A DNA stretch of 64,000 nt from Macquaria australasica. Taxonomy: Eukaryota > Chordata > Actinopteri > Centrarchiformes > Percichthyidae. The stretch is from contig SEMN01000018.1 in the NCBI GenBank assembly GCA_005408345.1, positions 2,215,001 to 2,279,000 on the forward strand, written 5' to 3'. This document shows, in pieces, positions 13,294 through 28,300 of this stretch (position 1 is its first letter; every line of letters starts with the position of its first letter). The translations under genes and the position numbers were made by a program. A model generated the notes under the pieces. That model ran no database searches and was not told the DNA's origin. It saw nothing but the letters and a program-made list of their open reading frames with translations.

Positions 13294-16200
13294 TGTGTAT
13301 TTGTGAGAGAGAGACAGAGACAAAAAGAGACAAACTGTATAAGAATCATTTCAAGCTTAATGCTGGCCAACCAGTAAAAGAGACTTACACGATTGAAAGA
13401 GATATATTGAAATGTTATCCCTAGTATGGGTCAAGATCCAAAAACTCTGGAGCCTCCACTTCCTCTAATGCGTCTTGATAGCATCTTTCTTTCAACCTTC
13501 CCCACCTGGCCTACGCTCACATCTTTCAAACTCCACATTACCATTAAAATTGGTGGAGTGCCCCTTTTAAAAACACATTAATATGTTGCTAAAACCTCAC
13601 ATTTTGTGGTTGTTTCCTTTTAATTTGTTTACATTCTCCTACCTAAACAGCACCATAGTTCACTTGGTAAAGAAGTGAAATAGAATGAGTTTTCTCATTG
13701 TGTTGGTGCGGTTTCAGTTGCATGGCATCATTCTTAACAGCCCAAACAAACCAAACTAAAGTAGCAAAGTTTGTGTAATCTCCAAATATCACTGGCAGAG
13801 TTCTACCTTCCCTCAGAGAACGGGGCCAGGTCTTCTCTCTGTGCTGTGGCCTAGATTAGCTTCTATACAGGGACTCCATCTGCACCAAAGTGACACCAAA
13901 CCACATGGGCCCCCAGCTCGCGTCTCCTCAAGAGAAACTAATTGTGACAGATTTGTGTTACCTTTAGAGAGATGCAGAGTTTGCGGAAGAAACCTTTTTT
14001 GCTAGCTACTTAGTTTTTCACTGTGTATGCTAAATGCCACATTGCTATGACACGGTGTACAGTAAAGGATTGCAAAATGCTAAATTAGTGTAAGTTCATG
14101 TAATGTAATGTTTTTTCTTGTAGCGCTGGCCCTTTTTACACTGTAGTGTAAGTAGTAACTCGGCATGCAGCAATCATAGACAGCACAGTATTGGATTTCC
14201 TGCTGTACATCGTCCCATCATTTAGACTTCTCAGAGTGAATATTTTTTGGAGAATCATTCACAAACTGATAGCATGATACCAGCTCGAGGCCATGGGATT
14301 CAATAATCCTTGAGATACCAAGCGAACCCTTTTCTGTAATAGCCTGAGATCGATTTCAACATGGCATTAAGGCTGTAACATTTTAAAATTCCAGCCCCAA
14401 GAGCCCACCCCCCATCACCACGCTCACCGTGGGTGCTGATGATCTATTATTCTCTTTAAATGAAAGAGTTGACCTTCAGTTATCTTGAAAGCCCTACAGG
14501 CCTGTGGAGGAGAGCGTCAAAATTCGAAGTCAAAATTTGTCCCATGGTTTGCCGTCTTATCAGAAATTGAAAAGACTTTTTTTTTTCTCTCCTCTCTGTA
14601 CCTTTGTCAAAAACTTTGCTTTCCCTCTAATAAAAAGGTACTTTTGCCAATAGGTGCACTGATCTCTTATCCGTGACAGGTGAAAAAGCACCATGCTAAT
14701 GTGTGTTTCGACCCCCGGGTTGATTGTAGCTGTGATAGCACGACCTCTGCCTTACCCAGGTCTCCCACCTGCGATATAAGGTGTCAGTATAAATACCAGA
14801 CTGTCCTCCTGTGCGTGTTGATAATAATAATGATGTAACAGCTTATTCACTATAAGGAAATTCCCCGTAGAAAGGTTGTCAGTCGAGGTCAGCGGAAGAT
14901 CATCGTCCAAAAAAGCTGGAGGGGATTCAGTGTCTTGCACAAGGACAAGGCTCTTATTGTGGGTTTTCCAGTTTAAAGATGGTTGGTTTGTTTTGCCATT
15001 TCAAAATGTTATTGAAATATATTTTCTCTCTCTTTCTTGTAGATCTTCATTTTTGAGAACAACATCTACTATCGGTCTACAGTGGAGAGCCGCTCCATTC
15101 GTCTGGTGTCTACTGGCAAGGAGGGTGTCATCTTCAATGGGCTCAGTGATTGGCTGTATGAAGGTAAGGCTGAAAAAATGTTGCCATTTAAGGAATTACA
15201 CTTATTTGCTTTCTTGCAGAGAGTTAGATGAGAAGATTGATACCACTTTCATATCTGTCTGTTGAATATGAAGCCAAAACCAGGAGACTGTTGAGATATG
15301 TTCAAGTCCACCAGCCTGCAGCTCTAAAGCTTATAAAGACTTCAGTAAGTCACTGTGCCCAGCCAAGAAATAGTCCCGCACATAACCCCACCAAATCTGC
15401 AAATTGTCGTTTATATACTTTTGGTTTTGTACAGATTGAACAAACAAGATATAACATGTTAAATTGTAAGCTTGGACAGAGCCAGGCTAGCTGTTTCCCC
15501 CCTTTATGCTAAGCTAAATTAACCACTGCTGGCCTATAGCCTTATATTTAGCGTACAGTCATTAGAGTGGTTCCCAACCCTGAGGTGAGGTCCCCTCAAA
15601 GGGGTCACAAGATAAACCAAAGGGGTCGCGACATGATTTACAGGATAGAAAAGAAGACAAAACATACTTCCACTGCACAAAACAACCTATTTTTTTTCTG
15701 ACATTTCTTGTGAAAAACTGGATACTTTTACCTCAGTAGGCCTCATTTTGAGAGGGGAAAATCACTCTTTGGTGGAACTACTCGCCAATCATTGACATAT
15801 GCAACATATGATGAGGGGTTGCAAGTAGACAATGCTTTATTTTAAAGGGTCATAAGGTAAAAAAGGTTCAGAACCGCTGACTTAAGTCATGATGACCAAT
15901 CTGGAAAATATGTAGAGTGAACCTATTTCCTCCCTCTATCTTCCCCCTCTATCCAATTACTCTAATATGAACACTCTGCAGGTACACATGTATTAGTGCG
16001 TAATGACATAAGACAGTCTGACTCCCCAGCGTCTGCAGCCACATTAGTATTTTTGGCGTGTAGCACTTAAATTCCTGCAGGTAAATTAAAAATGGAAACT
16101 GTCAATTTGCTTCTGCTTTACACATCCCCCGAAAATGAATGAATGTTCTACATCGGTTGATTTGCATTAATTCGGCGGTGGCGTGTGTTGTACACACTCT

Positions 16201-19200
16201 GATATAGATGTCACGGTGCACACCGATCAAAGCTCACCTGTGTGCCTCGCAGTAAAAAAAAACGGGACGGGTGAGGTTCTGGCATTCGACTAATGAATTT
16301 ATATCCGCTGCACTGGGTGCGCTCTCTGCTCCAGTGGAACAGTGTTTTAATAACAGAGCGAGAGGGAGATGGGGAGTGGCAAGCCCATAGATGTAGAGAT
16401 AGCAGAAATAGACACAGCCTATGATATACAACAAGCTGTTATCCTCAAGTAATAGTATAAAACAATACACATGTGTTTGATAATGTGAATGGCTGCCACC
16501 GAGGAGGATTTATAAACTGTGACCCAGATTATCTGAGGTCACCAGTGCACCAGGACAAGAGCCGTGTGGCTGTTTCCTCTTCAGGACGACTGGTCTGTTT
16601 TATTTATTGTTATCAACCCATGGCTCCTCTTATCTCTGCATTAGCCAGGCTGACAATGGAAACCACGTCCATCCTTCAAGAGCAATATCCATTCTCATCC
16701 ATTTAAACATTAATCAGAGCGTTATTGCAGTGTCTGACCTCCTGACTCATATTTATGCGCTGCTGAAGGCTTGGTAATGTACACTCATCATTTATTGACC
16801 AGATAAATCTTTCACTGAGAGATAAAACACAGAATCGGCTTCATAATGTTGAGATAAAAGTGAATTGTAGAACAACAGAATTGTATTGTGTGTATTCCTG
16901 CATATAACTTTCCAAATGCATACAGTGTGATGTGATGGCATGTTGAGATTCTTCCAGTCCTCCTGAAATATTTAATTATTCAGTCACATTAATTAAGTTG
17001 AGATTGCAAACAATATCTTAAAATAATGAAACATCTCGAGATAATAAGGTCGTTATGGGAAAATCCAAAGATAACTAATTATTAAACTAATTATTTGTAA
17101 TCATGGTTGCTTTGGTTTTCTATAGTAGTTCAGTAGTACTCAGTTGCTAGTTTATTGGGTACACCAAGCTATGGTTTAATCAATCAGCCCTGCCCTTAAT
17201 TCTACCCACATGGAGGTTATAATGTTCAGTTTTTGTTGAAACTGTTTTAGAGAGTTTTTGGCCTCATTTTGGAGGCTGTAGTTTGTGGTGCTGTTGAATT
17301 GTACGGCGTTATACTGACAGGTGTTTCTATTAATGTCTTTTGTCCACCTCATTTATATTAATGAGGGCAGGCACCTCTTAACAAAAAACTGAACATTATA
17401 ACCTTCATGAAGGTAAGATTTATTGCAGGACTGTTGTATTAGACTGAGTGTATATCAATGAGGTTTAATGTTGTTAAAAGTTAGGAATGTTGCAAATCAC
17501 AAAGTTGGGGTAAAGTAAAAGCACCAAAAAAAAATACAAAACTTGATTACAGCATACCTCCTGGAATGAAAATTGACATTATAAGTTAATATATGCAACA
17601 GTGTGGTGTTTTTTCCCCCCAAGAAACTAGTATACTACTTTACCTTCATTGGTGGCTATGTTGATACGCTATATGGCCAAAAGTATGTGGACATCCCTGT
17701 TTTTCATGTTTGGGCTAGGCCCCTTAGTTCCAGTTAAGGGACATTTTAATGCTACATCATTTAATTGATACTTTATGATATTTCCTGTTTCTATGATGTT
17801 TTCTGTTTTGTCCTGTGCACAAAGCCAGGTTCACAGAGCCCTGACGTCAACCCCGTGTAGTACCTAACGGATAAATTGGAACACCCACTGTGAGCCCCGC
17901 CTTATCTCCCAACATCAGTGTTGGACCTCACTAATGCTCTTGTGGCTGAATGGGAGCGAATCCCTGCAGCCAGGCTCCAAAATCTTGTGGAAGGCCTTCC
18001 CCAAGGACTGGAGGCTGTTATAACAGCACATTAATGCCCCTGATTTTAGAATGAGATCACATTTGTGTGTTCAGGTGTCCACAACGTTTTGCCAAAATGG
18101 ATTCCAGGTATCTGATGATGATGTTTGATTATTTCTTTGTGTTTACTAATACACTAAAAGTCATTTTCATTCCTATTAATGATAAATCCTTTAAAAAAAA
18201 AAAGTCTATAATCCTGTAAATAGATTTGGCGTCGGCCCAGTGGTGTTGCAAGCATCTGCAGGGGAGCTTAGGAGCCACGGCAGGTTGTGTAATGTTTACA
18301 CTCATCAGTGAGACTGCAAGGCAGAAGACTTTCCATGCTAATGACTCAGGCTCTGCTCTGGCCAAGGTCAAGCTGAGGCTCAGACTGCCGAAAAATGAGG
18401 TCTTAAGCTCTGGCTGTCGCTGCGCGGCAGATTTGATGCTGAGGGGTGAAAGGTTGGCAAATAATCTCCCAGGCTTGAATATCCTCTGGCTTGTGATGCT
18501 GTGTAATCCATGAATGTGTGTGTGTGTGTGTGTGTGTGTTTGTAGTGCACATGCAGGAGAGACTGAAAGAGACGGGGAAAGAAATAAAAATTAAAGAGAC
18601 ACAGCCAAGAACCCCGTCAGCTGTGTGTAATAGTCCAAAAACGCCTCGGGAGAGTCTCAAGTGTTCTGTCATCTGTCGGCTGTCTGATAATTGAGGCTGC
18701 ACTGATACTGACACATCCTGCAGTGTGATGCAGCCCAAGGAAACAACTGTTTATTGGGCTCTGGTGCGCCGAGATAAAAACCCGGCGTTGCTTTGATTTG
18801 AGTCATGTTTGCCCCATAGATGTTTGGCTTGATGAGTGTTTGCATCGAGAGGCTTGTTCGTAGGGTTGTGTCTGTTTATCGCTCTGTTTGTGGCTGAGGC
18901 TGCGGGGCGTAGAGTAACACCATAATCAACACTTGTGCGCTGGAAAGGGAAAGATTAATAAAGGGAATAAAAACGTTGGTTTCAGTTTGGTGTGAATACA
19001 AGCTGAAACTGATGCGAGTCACTGATGTGGAAATAGTTTTGTAGAACTTTTTAAGTGCATCCAAGCTGCATTGCCTGTAGATTGTCGCACAAAAATCAGG
19101 TTTGGGAAAGACGGTATCAGTCAGTCTTCTCAGCACGACAGAAACTTAATGATTCTTTGCAAGATTTTGTATCTATTTCTTTGATATTGTCATTGTAGGA

Positions 19201-21636
19201 TACTGATTTGGAGTTACTGGAGTTATATGCCCTCTTCTTTTAAACCCCACACCTACAGTTTGTAACGCAACGTTTCTGTCAAACATTTAATCTCAGACCC
19301 AACTTGAGGTAACCACGGTGATATCATCAGGGTTGTCAAAGGCTGAGTAGGCCTCCTTGTGACGAATAAACTGATTTTATTATTTGGTGCCCCTTTAAGT
19401 TACAACTGCTTCACACCAGAGAGAGAGAAGCCAAAAAAATATAATGTATGAAAAAGTCTTTTACTTTCAGGAACATTTGTCTGTGGTACCACTGCAGGGT
19501 AAATGTATCCACAGGAGCTACATCCTCCTATGCTTTTCTTTCCTACTCTTCTGTTTGCTTAATATAGACCTGCAAATAAACAACTCACTGTAATAGCGCA
19601 CTCTCTCCCTGCATCATCTAGCATTGTTGTCTTTGGATCGGGCCGCAAACTGTAGATGAGGCTCTGAAGATGCTCAGCAAAATCTCACCTCACTCTGTCA
19701 TGTGCTTTTCTATTCTTGCTCAATTATCACTTGCACTGTCACCTCAGTCGGCGCAGTGGTAACTGTACAGTATTTATAGTAACATCTGCTTCACTGACAT
19801 GTTTTTTTGGCATGTTGGGCGGAAAGCTAGAATGTCATCTAACCAGCTTTGTTGTCAGTGAGCCATCAGGAGGGTGTGACTTCTGAGCAAACTAGTGACT
19901 ATTTCATCTCATACATCCTAGGATTTTGCCACGCCATGCAGATTTAGTTACATTTAATATGACTGTTAAATAATACAACAGTTCGCAATCAGTCAGCGAG
20001 CTGTAATAAATCCAGGCCAGCTTTTCGAGGGTTTAGTTTTGTCTTGTGTGATTTGGTAGAGGTGACCTTAGGATTGATGCAAGTGTTACCTGTGATTGGT
20101 GGGGCGGACTACAGGCTATGAATATTCAGAACACAAGAGGAAAGCAGTGAGTGCTATACTGCTGCTCTACTTTATGGTTTTTAGCATGTGACACTGCTGC
20201 CCTCTGTTGGAAACATGCGGCCATTTTTAATACAGGAACAGTCAACTTGATCACTTTGTCTATACAGAGTTTAGTAGATTTAGTATTCCTACTAATGGCA
20301 GGAATAAATAACTAAATGCAACCTGCAACGTTTGATTTTCTCATTAGTTCAGTCTGCGTATATCTGTGACCTTGCACTCATTATTTCCCATAGGCCACTT
20401 GACTCATGGTATCTCATGCATTAATAATGTGCTTTACTAAGTGAATAATGCAGTCTTCACAGCAGGGTGGGGAACATGGAGAGAGGAGATGAGACTCCAA
20501 AAGCTCACGTTGGTAGTTGTCAGAATGAGGCAGCTGGAGAAAGAACACAATCTCATGACTTTAGAGAAGAAAATGAGAGTTAGCTCATCACTTTCTTTCA
20601 TCGCACACATATCAGGATGCTTCTAGAAACGTAACTACTTTCTCCTTGACTAGCCAAGGTGACTGGGCGTCCTCAGCCGAGCAGATCCGACAGCCCGGTG
20701 GTTCCACTCCACATGGAAAGCTTTTTAAGCTGCCGCTGGTGAAGTCAGCAGGCAGCGGCGGGAACCGGCCATGCGGGAAATCATTTTTATTATTTTATTT
20801 ATTTTTCAACCATTTGCAAATGCAGCGTAATGCTGTGCTTTGCTGCTCTGGTCATCATCAGACAGTGAGATCCAATCATTCCCCACTGAGTTGTGCCAGC
20901 AGGGTGCAGGTGGACACACCAGACAGGCAGGGAGAGCAAGGACTAACTGGACTAAATGCTGCCATTAGCCCTGTTTCCTCTCATGTCGCTGGCATAGAGA
21001 TATCTGGTGTTCTGATTAGTTTAGCAGTGTCCAGCGGTGGGAAGACACTACAGGCGCAATCACTTTTGCAGGATTGCATTAGAGAACAAATGTACTGAGG
21101 GTGTTTGTCAAATGATGCTGCATATCAAGTCATTCCACCAAGCGTGCGCAGTTAATGAAAATGCTAATTGGTAGTTGATGTCTGTTAATTCCCCAAAGCC
21201 AGCACCCAGTCCCACAGATAAACAGCATTAATGAAATTTTAATTGCAAACGTTGATTTAAATGTAGCTAGTGGCACGCTGTAACAATAAGTCCAACACTT
21301 TCGATGCCGTCTGCGTCGTCGCCACAGACTTAATAATGAAGTAGAATTGTCACGGCCATGCTTTATGTTGCCAAAAAGTTCCCTCGTCGAGCTTTTATTT
21401 GCATAATTTGTTAATAACTTACTGTGTGTTGACAAGGAGTGTGTGTAGGAGATGAAGGACCTGGACTTCTCTTGTCCCCCATTATGTTCTCTCTGTCTGT
21501 TGAACAGGAGTGTGTGTGTGTGTGATTGCTACATAATTTTAAACACACGCTCCTGCACACAGAGGGTCTCAAGGGAACCCTCCAGGTCACAAGTCTGAAA
21601 TAAGCTGAACTGAGTTTCTCACTGAAAATGGTACAT

Positions 21637-21682
<46 letters not shown>

Positions 21683-21851
21683 AGGTAACGACAACCCAAA
21701 TGCTAAAGTTATCTGGTGAAGTACTCTGTGTATTTGTACCTGGTGAGAAATTGCTGTTTGGTTCATTTCTAGGAAATGTAGCTGAGTTCCATTTCGGTCG
21801 ATAGGCTGTACCCAGATTAAAAGCTGTTGTGATTTATGACCTCAACATTTG

Positions 21852-21892
<41 letters not shown>

Positions 21893-23565
21893 GTTTAAGA
21901 GAGAGATGCAGTACAGAGTGAGTGAGAGAATCCAAATATAGCAAACAGGTCAGGCAAGAGTTAGTATACTGTATTGGTGATGAGGCAGAGAGAACTTTTT
22001 ATTTTCGGCCACTTTTACCTGATTTTTAGGGGAATTGTTGTCCTTTTTGGGGGGAATTATATAACTATTAACTTGTATTTTTTTAACAAATGATTTGCGA
22101 TGAACTGTTATTTTCTTCTGGTACTGGGGTACCGTGGGTTTTGGCACTTTGACTTTGACACTTTGTAATGCTCATGCTAAATTTTGTTTGACTGCTGTGT
22201 CAACTTTCCATCCATAAATCCCGTACGATGGCCAGTAGGAGACAAAACTCATGCATAAACAATTTAATGAGTTTTCTGTGAACAGAGAGCAATTCACTAC
22301 AAAGAGTACTACTAATGATGCAGCATTTTACACAATTTTAAAAGACATTTATCCCAAAACACTTGTTAACTTCTAACCCTGACAAGGAACAACAGTATGC
22401 TTGTGTTGGCCTGCAGCCATGTTATTAACTTGTCTCTCTGCTGTGTGAGTTTTTCTTATTCACTGTCATTATGATTGATGGCCATTTTGTTCTTACTCTT
22501 CCAGAGGAGATTTTCCACTCCCATATTGCCCATTGGTGGTCTCCAGATGGTGCCAGGTTAGCGTACGCCACCATCAACGACACCCTGGTGCCCAGGATGG
22601 AGTTGCCCATGTTTACCGGCACACCCTACCCAATGGGGAAAGAGTACCACTACCCTAAGGTGCAGTTTTACCATCAACGCTACTTTGATAACTTTAGATT
22701 TTAGTTTTTACTAGAAGTGTTGTTATATCATTTTAATTTTCTCTTGTTTCCTCGTCACATTCAGGCCGGTGAGGAGAACCCAGTTATCACTCTGTACATT
22801 GTGAACCTTAACGGTCCCCTTCACACCATCGAGATGAGGAGATCTGATGATCCCAGGATAGGGTGAGGCATGCAGACTGTCAACCAATCAATCCGTCTAG
22901 TCAGTCAAATGATGCACGTTTTACACCTCCTGCATTCATTCCATAAATGTACATATTTTGTTCATATTCACAGATTCTCTCGTGTGTAATCCCTCTCCAT
23001 GTATCCATTTTCTGATGCTATATAGGTTAGCACATTTCTCAAAAATCATATTCTTTTAATTTCGATATGTTCTGCTCCTGTCATTGTGCATATCCTGCAA
23101 AGATTCTCCACTAATGCATTTTTACTTGATGTGGTCCTGTGCTTAGTCTCATTAAGTTTAATGCCCCCATTTGCTCTGTTCGTATTTATACCCAATTTTG
23201 TATCCCTTCTTCGCTGTGGATCATTATATGCTGCTCTAATATCTCAATTTCTCTGCAAGAGATCATTAATGTTTCATCCCTTTTTAAAATTCTATCATTA
23301 TCTACAATTAGTAAATGGAAACATTTTGGCACTTTTTTTTTCTGTCATCGTCTTATTTTCGTAGATTTGCAGACCTTGCAATGTACACGAAGTTCATCGT
23401 TATTTAATAACTTCTCTGTGTTTGTCAGTGAGTACTACGTGACCATGGTGAAATGGGCCACCACCACCAAGCTGGCCATCAACTGGCTGAACAGGGCCCA
23501 GAACATCTCGATACTCACACTGTGTGAGGCCACAACGGGAGTCTGCACAAAGGTACGCCTGAGTC

Positions 23566-23637
<72 letters not shown>

Positions 23638-25364
23638 ATAATATGTGTACTGTACTGCATGTATCAGACACTCCGGGGCTGTTTTCATACACCAAATGTA
23701 ACCTGTCAACTTGCTTCTACAGAAACACGAGGATGAAAGTGAAGGATGGCTGCACAGACAGGTGAGAAAGTTTATATTTGGAGTTGTTAATTAAGGTGAA
23801 CTTGCTCGTTTATGTTAGTCTTTAAAATGAAACTCAGCTTTACTATCCAGCGATGATTCTTGCCTAATTATAGCTCAATGTTGCACTGCAGTTAGATCCA
23901 ACTCTGGCAATGTTGCAGGCTTTTGTATGTTGCTTTTTGTAAACTATAATAAGGGGGACTTTTTTATATAACTTTTGCATTTACCTACCCATTTATATAG
24001 TTTTTTGGGGGGCTCTATTTTTATTTTTTGTTAAGCAAAAGATTTGAATGATCTTCTCTGTGTCTTCAGAATGAGAAGCCTCTGTTTTCCAAAGATGGGC
24101 TGAAGCTGTTCTTCACCCGCGCCATTCCTCAAGGAGGCAGGGGCAAGTTCTTCCACATCTCCATGTCCATCTCCCAGGTAAGAGGATATTTACATGTACA
24201 GTATTACATGCTTTTTATACAGTCTGGTTATTATTTCCTTATAAATAAGTGACTTTAATGTTATTTAAAAGCGTGTTTCATGTTCCAACAACTTTTAGGC
24301 CTTAAAATCAGCACATTTATTGTCTTAATATGCTCTTGTCATCATACAATAAAGTCACCACATTCTTTTTATTTTCTGTTTATCTCCGAAGCCCAACACC
24401 AGTACAGACACGCTGCAGTCCATCACGTCTGGAGACTGGGATGTCACCCAAGTCCTGGCCTACAATGAGGACAGCCAATTGATGTGAGCACCCACAGAAC
24501 CCAGCCAAACCAGCATCACTACCCCACTCACAGCTAAAAAAAAATCTGCATTATATCACACTTCTGTAGTAGTTTTACTGTATGTAGGTACACATTGTTT
24601 GATCATAAGCAAACAAAAGTCATTCAAATATCCATTCTGTTAGAGACTAGACAAAAATAAACCTGTTTCTACTCTCTATCACTTTAGCTGAACTTGATGA
24701 ACATGTCAGCTGTCTTTGTCATAATGAGGAAACATGAAGTGACACGTGAGGAAATGGCTAAATATGCAGCTTGAACACTAAAGACATTTTCAACATCTTT
24801 TAAACTTGTATATCACATCAAATGTGTTTTGGTCGTTCCAAAATACTGGGTTAAACAAAATACCAATCAGCTAACACGTGATAAGAAAATGTACATGTGT
24901 TTGCTGCTTCAACGAAACTCACTTGGACTAGGATTTTTCAATGGGTTGAATGTTTCAGCACCACGGACAGAGACAGAGAGAGAGCCCACGTTCAAATGCA
25001 GTGTGTCTCTGTGTCTCCCTGCATTTGAATGCTTCAGTACCTTGGACAGAGCACAGTGAAGCAGATAGTTTGTTACTGTCCAGCAGGCAAATGACCCTGT
25101 TTGTTGTCAAGATGTATATTGATTATGATCTATGACTACATTATAGCACATACATTTTGACTACTGCGTTGAGCCTCATGTTCTTCTACCAGCTCTTACG
25201 GTTCCACACAATGAACCGCTCTGAATGTGCTCGCCGTAGAAGCGCCTCTGTTGCACCCATGAGCAATGTGACTCATCCCCATCACTCCCAGATCATTTCA
25301 CACCCACACTCCAGGCCACAAGGCAGCTGTGATCTGACTAACATGATTTCACATGTGCACACCT

Positions 25365-25396
<32 letters not shown>

Positions 25397-28300
25397 GAAT
25401 ACAAACAAAGTTACTCATTGTTCCCAGTGTTGAAGTGACTTGAAAAGCTCTCTCACCCCAAAAACCTCTTCTCCAAGGGGGTGAGATTTGGCCTACTTCT
25501 GTTTTAAAAGGATCCCTCCCCTCCTTTTTTCTCCCCCATCATTCATTTATGAAACATCTATTCTAGTGAGGAGTTGGGGCACTGCATGTGTGTTCCAGGT
25601 GTTTTTTTGTGAGTTAAGCAGAGCTCAGATTGGGGAGTGGGAAAAAAAAAAAGACTGAACTCACCAGTGTGATTTCTTGTGTGTAATTATGAATTACTGT
25701 ATATGTTATAGCTAAACTCAAATCTGCCGCCATGACATTCTGTGTTCTTCCACATTAATGTAGATACTTCTTGAGCACTGAGGATGGTCCAAAGAGAAGA
25801 CATTTGTACAGGTAACGGCTGTTCTCTGTGTGATGGTTTCAGCAGCTGTTTGCTTTGGAAGTGGAACATTATATTACATTTTGCTCATTTGGATTAAGTT
25901 AAGTTAAATGTCCTCGTCTTTGTTTCCATAGCGCGGACACCTTCGGTTCCTTCAACCGTCGCTGTCTGTCGTGTGCGTTGTCCAACAGCTGTGGCTACGT
26001 CAGCGGCTCCTTCAGCCACAACATGAGCTACTTCCTCCTCAACTGCCAAGGTAGCTAACACAGTCTCTTTGACTCATGTTCCCCTTCTTTTTGAACTCTC
26101 TCTTCCCTCTCAACTCTTTGTCCTACTTAATCCACTTCATATAGACACATAGGGCTCTGTTTTAACAATGCTACTTTAATAACAGCACAGCATGCATTGA
26201 GCAAAAGGGTCAGCTAGTAGAAGTTGAATGTACAAATCAGATGGGTGTGGTGATTAATCATTATCATCCTTTTTACAAACCATGACGAAAATGGCCAACT
26301 TAATAATATTAGCAGACTAGTTTGCCATGCACAGACGTTTCTGCTGGGAATTTGCAGCACTGGCTGTGGAGATTTTTTTTCAACTAAAGGCTGCAGTTCA
26401 CATATCTGTCCTCCTTCCTTCAGAAGGCTGTAAGGATTTTACTCGTTTAAGGGGAAAATTTAAACACTTTTACAGTGTACCAACAGGTGAGGATGTTAGA
26501 TACAGGTAAACTTAATCTTTAGCTTAATACAGACAGTCTTACTGACATCCTTTCTATTGTTGCATTAAATATATATTTGATGTCAATCTAAATGTGTTTA
26601 CTGCAGCTGTGGAAGAAGTTTTCACATCATTTACTTAAGTAAAAGTAGCAATACTACATTATAGAATTACTCCATTACATGTAAAAGTCTTGCATTTAGT
26701 ATTTTTCTTAAAAAATAAGTGCAAAAGTATTAGCAACAAAATCTACTTAAATGATCAAAAGTAAAAGTACTGACTGTGCAGACTGGCACCTGTTAGTGTT
26801 AAATTATTATATTACTGGATTATAATATTGATGCATTAACTTGTAAGCGGTATTTTAATGTCTTAGTCAAGTTGGAGCTAATTTTAAATGCTGCATCGAC
26901 TGTTGGGTAGTTCAATCTATAAGAATTCATTGTATTTTATAAGATAATCATATGTTTTCTGTGTATAATCTTATTTTTGAAAAACAAATAGGAACTATAA
27001 CAGGTAAATGTAATGGAATAAAAGCAGAAAGAAGTATAAGGAACCATAAAATGGAAATACTCAAGTAAAGCACACGTATGTTAGTTGTACTTATGTACAG
27101 TACTTGAGTAAATGTACTTAGTTACTACTGCTACTATTCAACATTGTTCTATAGTTTCTGCATAGTTCAAGTATTTTGTCTGCTGGTGGAATCACTTAAT
27201 GATCGAAAAAGTGGCATTGTGCTTAAACTAGACCTGGCGTTGTGTGTCTATCCTCTAGTTTTTACTGAAAACAAATGCTCTCCATCTTTTTGTGCCTCTC
27301 CTTCCACCTTTGATCCATATATGCTGTGCTGGGCATGACAATACCAAAATAACATTTTTCCAAGATCAGAAAAATGTCAAAATGTCATAGCGCTGACTTC
27401 ACGCTGCTGCAAAAATAGACCCCAAAAGATAAAAAAGATTCATGTTTCTGTGATTGCGGCCTGACTGGAAGCCTCGTAGTTTCAATATTTAATCACTGAT
27501 CCAACACTTTTGTGTCAGTCACCTCTGAACCTCACTAAGTGATCATCTCTGAACTCGGATCATACAGGGGATGATCATAATGCCATCAAACCCTCTCTGC
27601 AGCCCCCAGAAAGCACTGATAGCCAATGGTCCTGCACCTCATACATTTGTAATCCACGTCTCTCCTCACAGCCTGCCTACAAGAATTTATGCGATGAGGC
27701 TGTGATATCATTACCACGAGGAGAGAGAGAGTGGGAGGAAGAAAAGGAGCGGCTTGTGTACTTTCCACCATACACAACCACAGTGTTCCTGTACTGTTTG
27801 CCAATTTGCTAAGTGCATCAATCACTTCATTTGCTGTCCCTCTTCCCTCCAATTTGAGGTTTTAGGGCTTTAGCGTGAGGGAGACTTTGCCTCTGTTGGT
27901 GGCCTAGATATGGAAAAGCTATTTCAGCTATTGCATTACATAAATCGAATAAGCAAAGAATTGGCTCTTTGTCTGACAGACAGAAGATCTGGGATGTCTC
28001 TCTCTGGTTTTTATCTTTTTGCGCCCTATTTTGCAGTCAGTGGAGGAGACTTTTGATATCATTGTGCATTTGATGATGAACGGAGACTTTGCTCTTGCCA
28101 CAAACGGAAACTAAATATATCATTGTGCCTGTGTGTCACAGCTTTAGTGTGTAACCCAAGAAGTTGAAATTATGCAGAACGTTTCCCACTCACTGACGTC
28201 TTTGAAATGAAAACAGTGCCTAGTAAAACGGAGCCTTCCACATGTCATGGTCAAATATAAAAGTACACACCTGTGAGAGTCTGGGGATGTGATGTGTGAA

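Larger units (their letters stand above)
10742..15042 (+). other. dpp6 intron, 4.3 kb
   Basis: Intron carrying one copy of the dispersed repeat marked by a CTTGGGGGCAGC core (about 11137-11300) and a (GA)n tract at 13260-13292. The rest is unique-looking non-coding sequence without recognisable exons. Confidence 0.75.
15164..22504 (+). other. dpp6 intron, 7.3 kb
   Basis: Largest intron in the window. It holds a decayed fold-back element (15165-15545), a GTTCCCAACC-type repeat (15560-15885), a second fold-back element (17140-17480), a Tc1/mariner-like remnant (17665-18105) and three CA/TG microsatellites (18514-18540, 21641-21679, 21857-21890). No exon was recognised. Confidence 0.75.

Noticed and set aside
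20646..21098. 150-residue open frame in a dpp6 intron
   Set aside because: No recognisable domain, no splice signals or poly(A) signal in support, and the composition resembles the surrounding intron.
23569..23634. Regular repeats considered as a CRISPR array
   Set aside because: This and the other regular tracts are uninterrupted di- or trinucleotide microsatellites with no spacers, in a vertebrate genome.
23139..23765. 208-residue open frame on the plus strand
   Set aside because: It reads through a dpp6 intron, the exon at 23429-23552 in another frame, and the (TG)33 tract, giving a long V-C repeat. It is an artefact of the repeat.
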